A stretch of DNA of 11,216 nt, from positions 1 through 11,216 of the forward strand of contig JAEYTI010000219.1 in the NCBI GenBank assembly GCA_023434145.1, in the 5' to 3' direction. The position numbers and the translations under genes are program-made. Shown here one piece after another: positions 4,987-11,216 of this stretch; within the stretch, counting starts at the first letter, position 1, and every line of letters starts with the position of its first letter. Below the pieces are notes generated by a model. It saw nothing but the letters and a program-made list of their open reading frames with translations, made no database searches and had not been told where the DNA came from. This DNA comes from Chloroflexota bacterium. GTDB taxonomy: Bacteria > Chloroflexota > Anaerolineae > Anaerolineales > Anaerolineaceae.

Positions 4987-6720
4987 ATGGAACAGACTCT
5001 TACACAAACCCCCGACCTGGTTGCGCTCTACCCAAACTGGCTGGAAGCCGATACCCGCGCGGGTTTCTCCGGCGTGATCGTGCAGACCGGTCACCTGCTG
5101 GAATTTGCTCGCACCCTGCGCGATAAGCACGGTTACGACTATCTCACCTCGCTCACCGGCGTTGATTACATCGCCGAGGGCAAGCTAGAAGTTGTCTACC
5201 ACGTAGCGCGCACTACTGGCGGCCCGGTGCTGGTTTTCAAAGCCCAGGCCCCGCGCGAAGATCCGCAGATCCCTTCACTCACACCGGTATGGCCAGGCGC
5301 AGAACTCCAGGAACGCGAGGCATACGACCTGATCGGCGTCCAGTTCACCGGGCACCCCGATCTGCGCCGCATCCTCACCTGGGAGGGTTTTGCCGGTCAT
5401 CCGCTGCAGAAGGATTGGAAAGAGCCCTACTTTGAGGAAGAAGTAAAGCCTTTCAAATCGCGCTGGCCCGGCGGGAACATTGTCCGCGCCGAAGAGCAGA
5501 ACCCCTTTGGCGATAACATTCAGTATCCAGCCGGTTTCGACCCGGAAAAGGTGGTTCTGGATGCGGATAGCGCCCTATACAAAAGCATTCAGAAGGCGCA
5601 CATGCTCGACACCGACCTGGAAACAGAGTTGATGATCGTCAACCTCGGCCCGCAGCATCCCTCCACGCACGGCGTGTTCCGCATGGTAGCGCTGCTCGAC
5701 GGTGAAACCGTTGTGGATCTCAAACCTGCTGTCGGCTACCTGCACCGCAACCACGAGAAAATCGGCGAGCGCAATACCTGGCTCCAGAATATGCCCTTTA
5801 CGGACCGGCTGGACTATATTTCCTCGCTAAGCAACAATTTTGGGTACGCGCTGGCGGTGGAACAGTTGATGGGCATTCAGGTGCCTGAGCGGGCTGAATA
5901 TATCCGCGTGATGATGGCGGAACTGACCAGAATTATCAGCCACCTGGTCGCTACCGGCTTCCTTGGAAACGACCTGGGTGTGTTCTTCACCCCTGTGCTG
6001 TACTGCCTGGAAGAGCGGGAGCTGATCCTCGACATTTTTGAAGCTGTCACGGGCTCGCGCATGATGTGCAACTACTTCCGCTTCGGCGGAGTCGCCCGTG
6101 ACCTTCCGGAAGGAACCCTCGACCGGGTGCGGGTGCTGGTGAATGATCGCCTGCCGCGCAAGATCGCCGATCTCGATAAGTATATGACGACCAACGAGAT
6201 CGTACAGGTGCGCACGCAAGGTGTGGGCGTTCTCACCGCGGAACAGGCCATCGCCAACTCGGCAGCCGGGCCGATCCTGCGCGCTTCTGGCGTGCCGTAT
6301 GACTTGCGCCGCGCCGCGCCATACAGCATTTACGACCGCTTTGAGTTTGACGTATGCACCCGCAACCACGGTGACTGCTACGATCGCTACCTGCTGCGCC
6401 TCGATGAAATGCATCAGAGCCTGCGCATTCTCCAGCAGGTGCTGCGCGATATCCCCGAAGGCCCTGTTATGACCGGTAAGCCCGCTTACCAGGTGAAAGT
6501 GCCCGCCGGTGAATCCTACGGCGCGGTGGAAGGCCCCAAGGGTGAGTTGGGCTACTACGTTGTCTCAAATGGCAAACCCAACCCATATCGTTATCACGTC
6601 CGTGCCCCATCCTTCATCAACTTGACCAGCCTGGCAGAGATGTGCAAGGGCCAGAAAGTGGCGGATACGGTAGTGATCCTTGGATCGGTCGACATCGTTC
6701 TGGGAGAGGTTGACCGCTAG
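4987..6720 (+). CDS. nuoCD: NADH-quinone oxidoreductase subunit C/D fusion
   Basis: This 577-residue protein joins NuoC and NuoD. The NuoC (30-kDa) part covers about 1-165, with its signature block EREAYDLIGVQFTGHPDLRR at 109-128 and GHPLQKDW at 137-144. A linker of about 45 residues follows. NuoD (49-kDa) runs from about 206 to the end, with HPSTHG at 224-229 (quinone-site histidines), GYLHRNHEKIGE at 250-261 and the usual terminus VLGEVDR. NuoD and NuoB form the quinone pocket near cluster N2. ATG 4987 is preferred to a GTG at 4975 because GGAGG lies 5 nt before it. The fusion is known in E. coli and some other groups; many bacteria have separate genes. No internal stop or frame change is visible. 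The next gene follows after 26 bp. Confidence 0.96.
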   Translation: MEQTLTQTPDLVALYPNWLEADTRAGFSGVIVQTGHLLEFARTLRDKHGYDYLTSLTGVDYIAEGKLEVVYHVARTTGGPVLVFKAQAPREDPQIPSLTPVWPGAELQEREAYDLIGVQFTGHPDLRRILTWEGFAGHPLQKDWKEPYFEEEVKPFKSRWPGGNIVRAEEQNPFGDNIQYPAGFDPEKVVLDADSALYKSIQKAHMLDTDLETELMIVNLGPQHPSTHGVFRMVALLDGETVVDLKPAVGYLHRNHEKIGERNTWLQNMPFTDRLDYISSLSNNFGYALAVEQLMGIQVPERAEYIRVMMAELTRIISHLVATGFLGNDLGVFFTPVLYCLEERELILDIFEAVTGSRMMCNYFRFGGVARDLPEGTLDRVRVLVNDRLPRKIADLDKYMTTNEIVQVRTQGVGVLTAEQAIANSAAGPILRASGVPYDLRRAAPYSIYDRFEFDVCTRNHGDCYDRYLLRLDEMHQSLRILQQVLRDIPEGPVMTGKPAYQVKVPAGESYGAVEGPKGELGYYVVSNGKPNPYRYHVRAPSFINLTSLAEMCKGQKVADTVVILGSVDIVLGEVDR

Positions 6721-6746
6721 CCGCGGCGACCAGAGGGAGACGAAAC

Positions 6747-7367
6747 ATGAATGGTAAAGGGATTGTCGGTGCCCTGGGTGTAGCCCTCAAGCACTTTTTC
6801 AACACCTATATTGTGGATTTCAAAGCGGGGCGCAAGCGCTACCATACCCCCGAAGGGATAGCTGCCCGTTCCAGCCACAAGGTGGAAGGCATCTTCACCA
6901 TCCAGTATCCAGAAGAGAAGCTGCCGGTTCCAGAAGAGTTCCGCTACATCCCATTCCTGGTATATGAAGAGGGTGAGGGTGGGAAGCAGGATCTGCGCTG
7001 CACCTCATGCGGCATCTGCGCCAAAGTCTGCCCGCCCCAGTGCATCTGGATCGAGCGCACGACTGACCCAAACACGGGCCGCCCCGTGCCCACCCCGGCG
7101 GAATTTTACATCGACACAGATATCTGCATGAACTGCGGTTTCTGCGCCGAGTACTGCCCATTCGACGCGATCAAGATGGACCACAATTACGAGATCGCCT
7201 CATATGATCGCCACGCGGAGCACATCTACGATATTAAGAAACTGGCCAAGCCGGTCTCTTATTACGCGCAGATCCGCCCGACCAACTATGCGCGCGAAGA
7301 AGCTGCCCGCCAGGCCGAGAAAGAGGCGAAAGCTGCACGCAAAGCTGGCACAGCAGCCGCAAATTAA
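6747..7367 (+). CDS. nuoI: NADH-quinone oxidoreductase subunit I
   Basis: This 206-residue ferredoxin-like subunit holds two 4Fe-4S clusters (N6a and N6b) that lead electrons to NuoB. The two motifs are complete: C85-x2-C88-x2-C91-x3-C95-P and C127-x2-C130-x2-C133-x3-C137-P. An amphipathic N-terminal stretch of about 30 residues is typical of the membrane-contacting end. The C-terminal 25 residues are Ala/Lys/Glu-rich and probably disordered or helical. GGGAGA at 6735-6740 is 6 nt before the ATG. The usual neighbour nuoH, which normally sits between nuoD and nuoI, is missing. It is followed 14 bp later by a small cysteine-rich gene. Confidence 0.96.
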   Translation: MNGKGIVGALGVALKHFFNTYIVDFKAGRKRYHTPEGIAARSSHKVEGIFTIQYPEEKLPVPEEFRYIPFLVYEEGEGGKQDLRCTSCGICAKVCPPQCIWIERTTDPNTGRPVPTPAEFYIDTDICMNCGFCAEYCPFDAIKMDHNYEIASYDRHAEHIYDIKKLAKPVSYYAQIRPTNYAREEAARQAEKEAKAARKAGTAAAN

Positions 7368-7369
7368 TT

Positions 7370-7375
7370 TATAAT
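7370..7375 (+). promoter_or_regulatory. -10-like box just before the Cys-rich gene
   Basis: A perfect TATAAT sits 6 nt before the ATG at 7382, so a transcript started here would begin at or near the first codon, and no Shine-Dalgarno is present there. No convincing -35 box lies 16-18 bp upstream. It may be an internal leaderless promoter or chance AT-rich sequence after the nuoI stop. Confidence 0.3.
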
Positions 7376-7381
7376 AACGGT

Positions 7382-7732
7382 ATGTTTAATCCTGATACAG
7401 AAATCCTCTTCCCGATGCGGGTGATCCCTCAGCTTCGCTCGATGCATGGCGAAGAGTGGCACGCGCTGATCGACCGCCTGCGCTCCGGTGACGCTGCTCC
7501 GGCAGAAGTCTACGCATTTGTGCTGATGATGGTGCGCCAGTGCGGCTGCGTAGGCTGCAACGCCGACTCATTCCGCGCAATGCGTGGCTGCTCGCAGTGT
7601 GCCCGCCAGACGGCAAAACGCATGCGCGGCACCGATAAAGAGATCGTCGAGCAATTCCGAGCGGTGCAAAAAGAGGTAGAACAACATATCCAAAGGCCGG
7701 GGGCAGAACAATCGCCCCGGGCCGGAAAGTAA
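7382..7732 (+). CDS. Small cysteine-rich protein, function unknown
   Basis: This 116-residue protein is not recognised. It is soluble and helical in character, with five cysteines clustered in the middle: C54-x-C56-x2-C59-x10-C70-x2-C73, in the segment CGCVGCNADSFRAMRGC. Such spacing suggests a zinc or Fe-S site. Residues 78-100 form a charged helix and the end is Pro/Arg-rich. It lies 14 bp after nuoI and just before a terminator, so it is the last gene of the nuo operon. That position suggests an accessory or maturation role for the Fe-S-containing module, but this is inference. The ATG has no Shine-Dalgarno and is preceded by a TATAAT box, so it may be expressed from a leaderless message or by readthrough from nuoI. 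Confidence 0.8.
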   Translation: MFNPDTEILFPMRVIPQLRSMHGEEWHALIDRLRSGDAAPAEVYAFVLMMVRQCGCVGCNADSFRAMRGCSQCARQTAKRMRGTDKEIVEQFRAVQKEVEQHIQRPGAEQSPRAGK

Positions 7733-7740
7733 CACACTCA

Positions 7741-7790
7741 CCGGCTTCTCTTGCTGCGGACGGCATTTGCCACAGGGAGAAGCCGGATTT
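7741..7790 (+). terminator. Hairpin terminator ending the nuo operon
   Basis: CCGGCTTCTC at 7741-7750 pairs exactly with GAGAAGCCGG at 7777-7786 across a 26-nt loop, and ATTTTAT follows. A small inner stem (GGC/GCC, 7762-7771) may shorten the loop. It begins 8 nt after the stop codon of the Cys-rich gene. The long loop and short T-run make it moderate in strength. Confidence 0.65.
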
Positions 7791-7796
7791 TATGAT
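7767..7796 (+). promoter_or_regulatory. Promoter of the mrp operon, nested in the terminator
   Basis: TTGCCA at 7767-7772 (five of six) and TATGAT at 7791-7796 (five of six) are 18 bp apart. The -35 box is in the loop and the spacer covers the right arm of the upstream terminator. A start near 7803 leaves about a 20-nt leader with the ribosome binding site at 7813-7818. Confidence 0.6.
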
Positions 7797-7823
7797 GGTT
7801 ATCGATACGATTGAGGGGATAGA

Positions 7824-8906
7824 ATGACCCAAACGATCTCCCGCGATGCCGTAATGGCCGCGCTGAGCAAGGTGCAGGAACCAGAGCTGCATAAAGACCT
7901 GGTAACCCTGAATATGATCCGAGACCTGGAAATTGACGGTGATAAGGTCACTTTAACGGTTGTCCTCACCACCCCGGCCTGCCCGCTGAAGGGCCGCATT
8001 GAGAATGAAGTGCGCCAGGCGGTGATGACTGTGCCGGGCGTTTCCTCGGTGCAGGTGAATTTGACGGCCAACGTGCCCTCCGATGGGCGCCCGCGCGGCA
8101 TGCTTAACCTGCCCGTGCGCAACGTGATCGCTGTTGCTTCTGGTAAGGGCGGCGTGGGCAAAAGCACGGTTGCCGTGAACGTAGCGGTTGCGCTGGCGCA
8201 GTCTGGCGCAAAAGTAGGCCTGCTCGATGCCGATATCTACGGCCCGAACGTACCCACCATGATGGGCGTCAATCGTTTACCCCCGCAGAACGAATCGGGC
8301 AAACTGGTACCTGCCGAAGCTTACGGTGTAGAACTGATGTCGATTGGCTTCCTCGTGAAACCGGGCCAGCCCCTCATCTGGCGCGGCCCCATGCTGCACT
8401 CTGCTATTCGACAGTTCCTCAGCGATGTGGAGTGGGGCGAGCTTGACTACCTCGTCATCGACCTGCCCCCGGGCACCGGTGACGCGCAGCTCAGCCTTGT
8501 GCAGTCCATCCCTCTCAGCGGCGGGCTGATCGTCACCCTACCGCAGGCCGTTTCGCTGGAAGATGCGCGGCGCGGGTTGGAGATGTTCCGCGAGCTGAAC
8601 GTGCCGATTTTGGGCGTCGTTGAAAACATGAGCTACCTCGAAATGCCCGACGGCACCCGTATGGATATTTTCGGTAGCGGCGGCGGGCTCAAGCTTGCAG
8701 AAGCCTCTGGCGTACCCTTCCTCGGGCAGATCCCTATGGATCCGTCTGTGCGCGTGGGCGGCGACTCGGGCGCTCCGGTTGTCATATCCAATCCCGAATG
8801 CGCCCCCGCGCGTGCCTTAAAGGCGCTGTCGGAAATGCTCGCGGCTCGTTTGAGCGTAGCGGCATTGCAGGGTGGCAGCGGCGTAAAAATTAACGTAGTC
8901 GGATAA
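7824..8906 (+). CDS. mrp: Mrp/NBP35-type Fe-S carrier ATPase, lacking the CxxC motif
   Basis: This 360-residue P-loop ATPase belongs to the Mrp/ApbC/NBP35 family, cytosolic proteins that bind and transfer Fe-S clusters. Residues 1-80 are the DUF59/MIP18 domain with the conserved TTPACP (49-54). The deviant Walker A GKGGVGKST is at 107-115 with signature Lys108, and Walker B is VIDLPPGTGD at 211-220. The ENMSY motif is at 267-271. The CPxCG segment that normally follows, holding the cluster-bridging cysteines, is replaced by LEMPDGT, and only Cys53 and Cys326 remain. CxxC-less members are known to me in cyanobacteria, so this is a variant and not necessarily a broken gene. GAGGGG at 7813-7818 precedes the ATG by 5 nt. 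It is the first gene of an operon with ricT-like and PIG-L genes. Confidence 0.93.
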   Translation: MTQTISRDAVMAALSKVQEPELHKDLVTLNMIRDLEIDGDKVTLTVVLTTPACPLKGRIENEVRQAVMTVPGVSSVQVNLTANVPSDGRPRGMLNLPVRNVIAVASGKGGVGKSTVAVNVAVALAQSGAKVGLLDADIYGPNVPTMMGVNRLPPQNESGKLVPAEAYGVELMSIGFLVKPGQPLIWRGPMLHSAIRQFLSDVEWGELDYLVIDLPPGTGDAQLSLVQSIPLSGGLIVTLPQAVSLEDARRGLEMFRELNVPILGVVENMSYLEMPDGTRMDIFGSGGGLKLAEASGVPFLGQIPMDPSVRVGGDSGAPVVISNPECAPARALKALSEMLAARLSVAALQGGSGVKINVVG

Positions 8907-8923
8907 ACCGATTGGCAGAAAAT

Positions 8924-10429
8924 ATGGAACAAACTCAGCAACCCCTGGTGGTTGGCGTTCGCTTTTCAAAGATTGGCAAGGTCTATCACTTTACCGCCGA
9001 TGATGTGTCAGACATCAAGACCGGCGATATGGTTGTGGTAGAGACCAGCCGCGGGTGGCAGCTTGGGCAGGTTGCCCAGCTCGTCGATAACCCATCCCAG
9101 CCATCCGAAGCTTGGAAGTCAATCGATCGCCGCGCGACCCCGCGCGACCTGCTCCTGCGCCAGATGTGGCAGATGAAGGAAGCAGAAGTGATCGCCGCCT
9201 GCCGCACTCGCGCAACCGATTTGCGCCTGCAGGGAATCAAGATCGTATCCGCCGAATACAGCTTCGATGGCTCGCGCCTGACCATTCTGTTCAGCAGTGA
9301 AACGGAAGAGAAGTACGAGCTAAAGTCGCTGCGCGGCGATATGCAGAAAATGTTCGGGCCGTCGCAGGTGGAAATGCGCCAGGTGGGCCCGCGCGACGTG
9401 GCAAAGACTCACTGTGGCATGGGCGCGTGCGGGTTAGAGACGCGCTGCTGCTGCTCCTTCCTGACCGAGTTCAGCTCGATCTCGATTCGCATGGCAAAAG
9501 AGCAGGGCATTTCGCTGACGCCGACCGAAATCACCGGCATGTGCGGGCGGCTGCGCTGCTGCCTGATCTATGAATACGATACCTACGTGGAAGCACGTCA
9601 AAAACTGCCAAAGCGCAACAAGCGCGTGCGCACGCCGCAGGGCGAAGGGAAAGTGGTCGACGTAATTCCGCTGAGCGGCGCTGTGCGGGTGGATCTGGGC
9701 GAAGCTGGAGTGATCGAATTCCCCGGCGACCAGGTGAGCCTTGCGGATGACTCTGCCCCCGGGCAGCCGGTGAAGCCCTATGTTGGCACCCAGCAGCCCT
9801 CTGAGATTGACCAGGCGATTGTGGAAGACGCCAAACCCGAGTCCTTCGTCATCGCGCCGGATTCGGAAACCAGCCAGCGCCAGCCGGGCGAAGATCGCTC
9901 CTGGAACCTGACTCAAGGCGATCAGCGCGGCCCGCGTGACCAGCGGCCCAATCAACGCCCAGAACAGCGCGGTGAACGCCAGGGCGGACGCAGGCCTGGT
10001 CCTCGCGACCAGCGTACCCGCGGTTCGCAGCAAGGCGGGCAGGCGGGGCCATCCGGTCCTCGCGAGGACCGGCCCCAGCAAGGGCCGCGCCCAGAAGGCC
10101 GTACCCCGCGCGGTGATACCCCTGGCGGGCAGCCGGCTGACCGCAGCCAGCAACCTGACCGTGGACCGCGCCCCGAGCGCAAAAATCGCCCCGGCGACCG
10201 GCCCGGGCAGGGTGGGCGGCGGCCGCAGCAAGGCCCGCGCCCCGAAGGACGCCCCCCGCGCAGTGACACGGCAGGCGGACAGCAGGGTGGCGGACAGCCC
10301 CAAGAGAAAGGCCCACAGACCGGTGGCGGCCCACAACAGGGCGCTCCACGTGAAGGCGGCCCGCGTGACCGTAATCAACGAAGAAGAGGACGGCATCGTG
10401 ACAGCAATGATGGAGAAAATCGAACCTGA
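8924..10429 (+). CDS. PSP1-domain (RicT/YaaT-like) protein with long Arg/Gly/Pro/Gln tail
   Basis: This is a 501-residue protein. Residues 8 to about 275 match the PSP1 family (Bacillus RicT/YaaT, about 275 residues). In Bacillus, RicT works with RicA and RicF in a complex that binds 4Fe-4S clusters and affects RNA processing. The family cysteines are present: C164, C169, C175-177, C207 and C212-213 in GMGACGLETRCCCSF and GMCGRLRCC. After residue 276 comes an extra 225 residues. From about 318 it is low-complexity and rich in Arg, Gly, Pro and Gln, resembling RGG-type RNA-binding tails. A TTG at 8912 would add four residues; neither start has a good Shine-Dalgarno. It follows mrp by 17 bp and overlaps the next gene by 32 nt. 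Confidence 0.9.
   Translation: MEQTQQPLVVGVRFSKIGKVYHFTADDVSDIKTGDMVVVETSRGWQLGQVAQLVDNPSQPSEAWKSIDRRATPRDLLLRQMWQMKEAEVIAACRTRATDLRLQGIKIVSAEYSFDGSRLTILFSSETEEKYELKSLRGDMQKMFGPSQVEMRQVGPRDVAKTHCGMGACGLETRCCCSFLTEFSSISIRMAKEQGISLTPTEITGMCGRLRCCLIYEYDTYVEARQKLPKRNKRVRTPQGEGKVVDVIPLSGAVRVDLGEAGVIEFPGDQVSLADDSAPGQPVKPYVGTQQPSEIDQAIVEDAKPESFVIAPDSETSQRQPGEDRSWNLTQGDQRGPRDQRPNQRPEQRGERQGGRRPGPRDQRTRGSQQGGQAGPSGPREDRPQQGPRPEGRTPRGDTPGGQPADRSQQPDRGPRPERKNRPGDRPGQGGRRPQQGPRPEGRPPRSDTAGGQQGGGQPQEKGPQTGGGPQQGAPREGGPRDRNQRRRGRHRDSNDGENRT
10073..10282 (+). repeat. Internal duplicated 20-codon unit in the RicT-like tail
   Basis: Codons 384-403 (10073-10132) and 434-453 (10223-10282) encode nearly the same 20 residues, beginning PQQGPRPEGR and ending GGQ, exactly 150 bp apart. 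Four residues differ. It looks like an old in-frame duplication inside low-complexity coding sequence. Confidence 0.75.
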
Positions 10430-11135
10430 GGGCTGGGAAACGCCGCAAACGATCCTGGTCGTACTGGCGCACCCAGATGATCCGGAGTTTTTCTGCGGCG
10501 CGACCCTATCCCGCTGGGCAGCGCTTGGGCATACCATCCACTACTGCTTGCTCACCCGCGGCGACAAGGGCGTGCGTGATAACGCCGCGGACCCGCGCGT
10601 GCTTTCCAGCGCTCGAGCGATCGAACAGCGCGGCGCGGCAGATGTAATTGGCGTGAAAGACCTGATCTTTCTGGACTTTGAAGACGGTTACGTTGTGCCG
10701 GACCTCAACGCCCGGCGAGAAGTTACCCGCGCGATCCGCAAGTTCAAGCCGGATATTGTGATGAGCTGCGACCCCACCTTCATCTTTGGTGAGGCCAATA
10801 TCAACCACCCCGATCACCGCGCGGCGGGGCAAATTGTCGTGGACGCTGTCTTTCCGGCGGCAGGCAACCCCATGTACTTCCCCGAATTGATCACCGATGA
10901 GGGGTTAGAGCCGCACTCGGTCCGCGAACTGTGGCTGTCGGTGACGGGCAGCCCGAACGTCACCATCGACGTGACCGCCTTTTGGGCGCAGAAGATCCAG
11001 GCCTTGCACTGCCACGAGACGCAGATTTCTGACATGAACGCGCTCGATGAGCGCATGCGATCAAGGCACACCCCCGACAGCTCATTGGAAAATCCCCGCT
11101 ACGAGGAAAAGTTCCGAAGGTTTAAGTTCCGGTAA
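10398..11135 (+). CDS. PIG-L/LmbE family N-deacetylase
   Basis: This 245-residue zinc-dependent deacetylase is of the PIG-L/LmbE family, whose members remove acetyl groups from GlcNAc-type conjugates (BshB in bacillithiol, MshB in mycothiol synthesis, GlcNAc-PI deacetylase). The metal and catalytic motif AHPDDPE is at 24-30 (His25, Asp28) and the second motif HPDH is at 137-140. Length is normal. The frame is open far upstream inside the preceding gene, but the family domain begins near residue 17. GTG 10398 is chosen because AGAGGA at 10385-10390 is 7 nt upstream; ATG at 10407 or 10410 is possible. It overlaps the RicT-like gene by 32 nt in another frame, suggesting translational coupling. 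The substrate cannot be told from sequence. Confidence 0.9.
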   Translation: MTAMMEKIEPEGWETPQTILVVLAHPDDPEFFCGATLSRWAALGHTIHYCLLTRGDKGVRDNAADPRVLSSARAIEQRGAADVIGVKDLIFLDFEDGYVVPDLNARREVTRAIRKFKPDIVMSCDPTFIFGEANINHPDHRAAGQIVVDAVFPAAGNPMYFPELITDEGLEPHSVRELWLSVTGSPNVTIDVTAFWAQKIQALHCHETQISDMNALDERMRSRHTPDSSLENPRYEEKFRRFKFR

Positions 11136-11167
11136 AAGATAACGCTCTTTATGGGTTCCAAGGAGTT

Positions 11168-11214
<47 letters not shown>

Positions 11215-11216
11215 AG

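Noticed and set aside
9936..10397. Upstream extension of the PIG-L frame, giving a 399-residue protein
   Set aside because: The extra 154 residues are an out-of-frame reading of the RicT-like tail. The catalytic domain starts after 10398, where a ribosome binding site is present.
9434..10537. Minus-strand frame of 367 codons opposite the RicT-like gene
   Set aside because: It is antisense to a gene with clear family motifs. The length comes from GC-rich, stop-poor low-complexity sequence, and the translation has no recognisable domain.

Overview
The window looks like chromosomal DNA from a moderately GC-rich anaerobic or facultative bacterium. The gene content (a NuoC-NuoD fusion, a SufR-like regulator with a C-terminal cysteine cluster, Mrp next to a RicT/PSP1 protein, and a PD-(D/E)xK-like protein next to hpt) suggests Chloroflexota, probably Anaerolineae. 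That assignment is inference from protein character, not a database match. No phage, transposase, CRISPR or integrase gene is visible. The right end runs into a 43-G homopolymer, which is probably a sequencing or assembly artefact at a contig end.

Layout. 1-387 is non-coding and holds a perfect 28-bp inverted repeat and a promoter. 388-1281 encodes an unrecognised five-helix membrane protein. 1423-3007 is a tight three-gene operon: a cytidylate-kinase-like protein, a small PD-(D/E)xK-like protein and hypoxanthine phosphoribosyltransferase. 3008-3478 has no protein gene of normal size. It carries two back-to-back hairpins and, on the minus strand, a good promoter followed by about 310 nt of densely self-complementary sequence ending in a canonical terminator; I call this a candidate structured RNA. 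3479-4156 (minus) is a winged-helix regulator with three C-terminal cysteines spaced like those of the Fe-S sensor SufR. It is divergent from an operon at 4289-7732: nuoB, nuoCD, nuoI and a small cysteine-rich protein. A terminator with a promoter nested inside it separates this from a second operon at 7824-11135: mrp, a RicT/PSP1 protein with a very long Arg/Gly/Pro/Gln tail, and a PIG-L/LmbE deacetylase.

How the parts fit. Most proteins between 3479 and 10429 belong to families that bind, carry or sense Fe-S clusters: a SufR-like regulator, NuoB (cluster N2), NuoI (two 4Fe-4S clusters), a small Cys-rich protein, an Mrp ATPase and RicT. Nuo genes present are only those of the connecting/quinone module. 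NuoA, H, J-N and E-G are absent here and must lie elsewhere if a full complex I is made. The regulator and nuoB promoters share a small inverted repeat, which suggests control of the nuo operon and autoregulation by the regulator.

The most interesting items are the candidate RNA at 3063-3373, the divergent regulatory region at 4157-4288, and the RicT protein with its RNA-binding-like tail.
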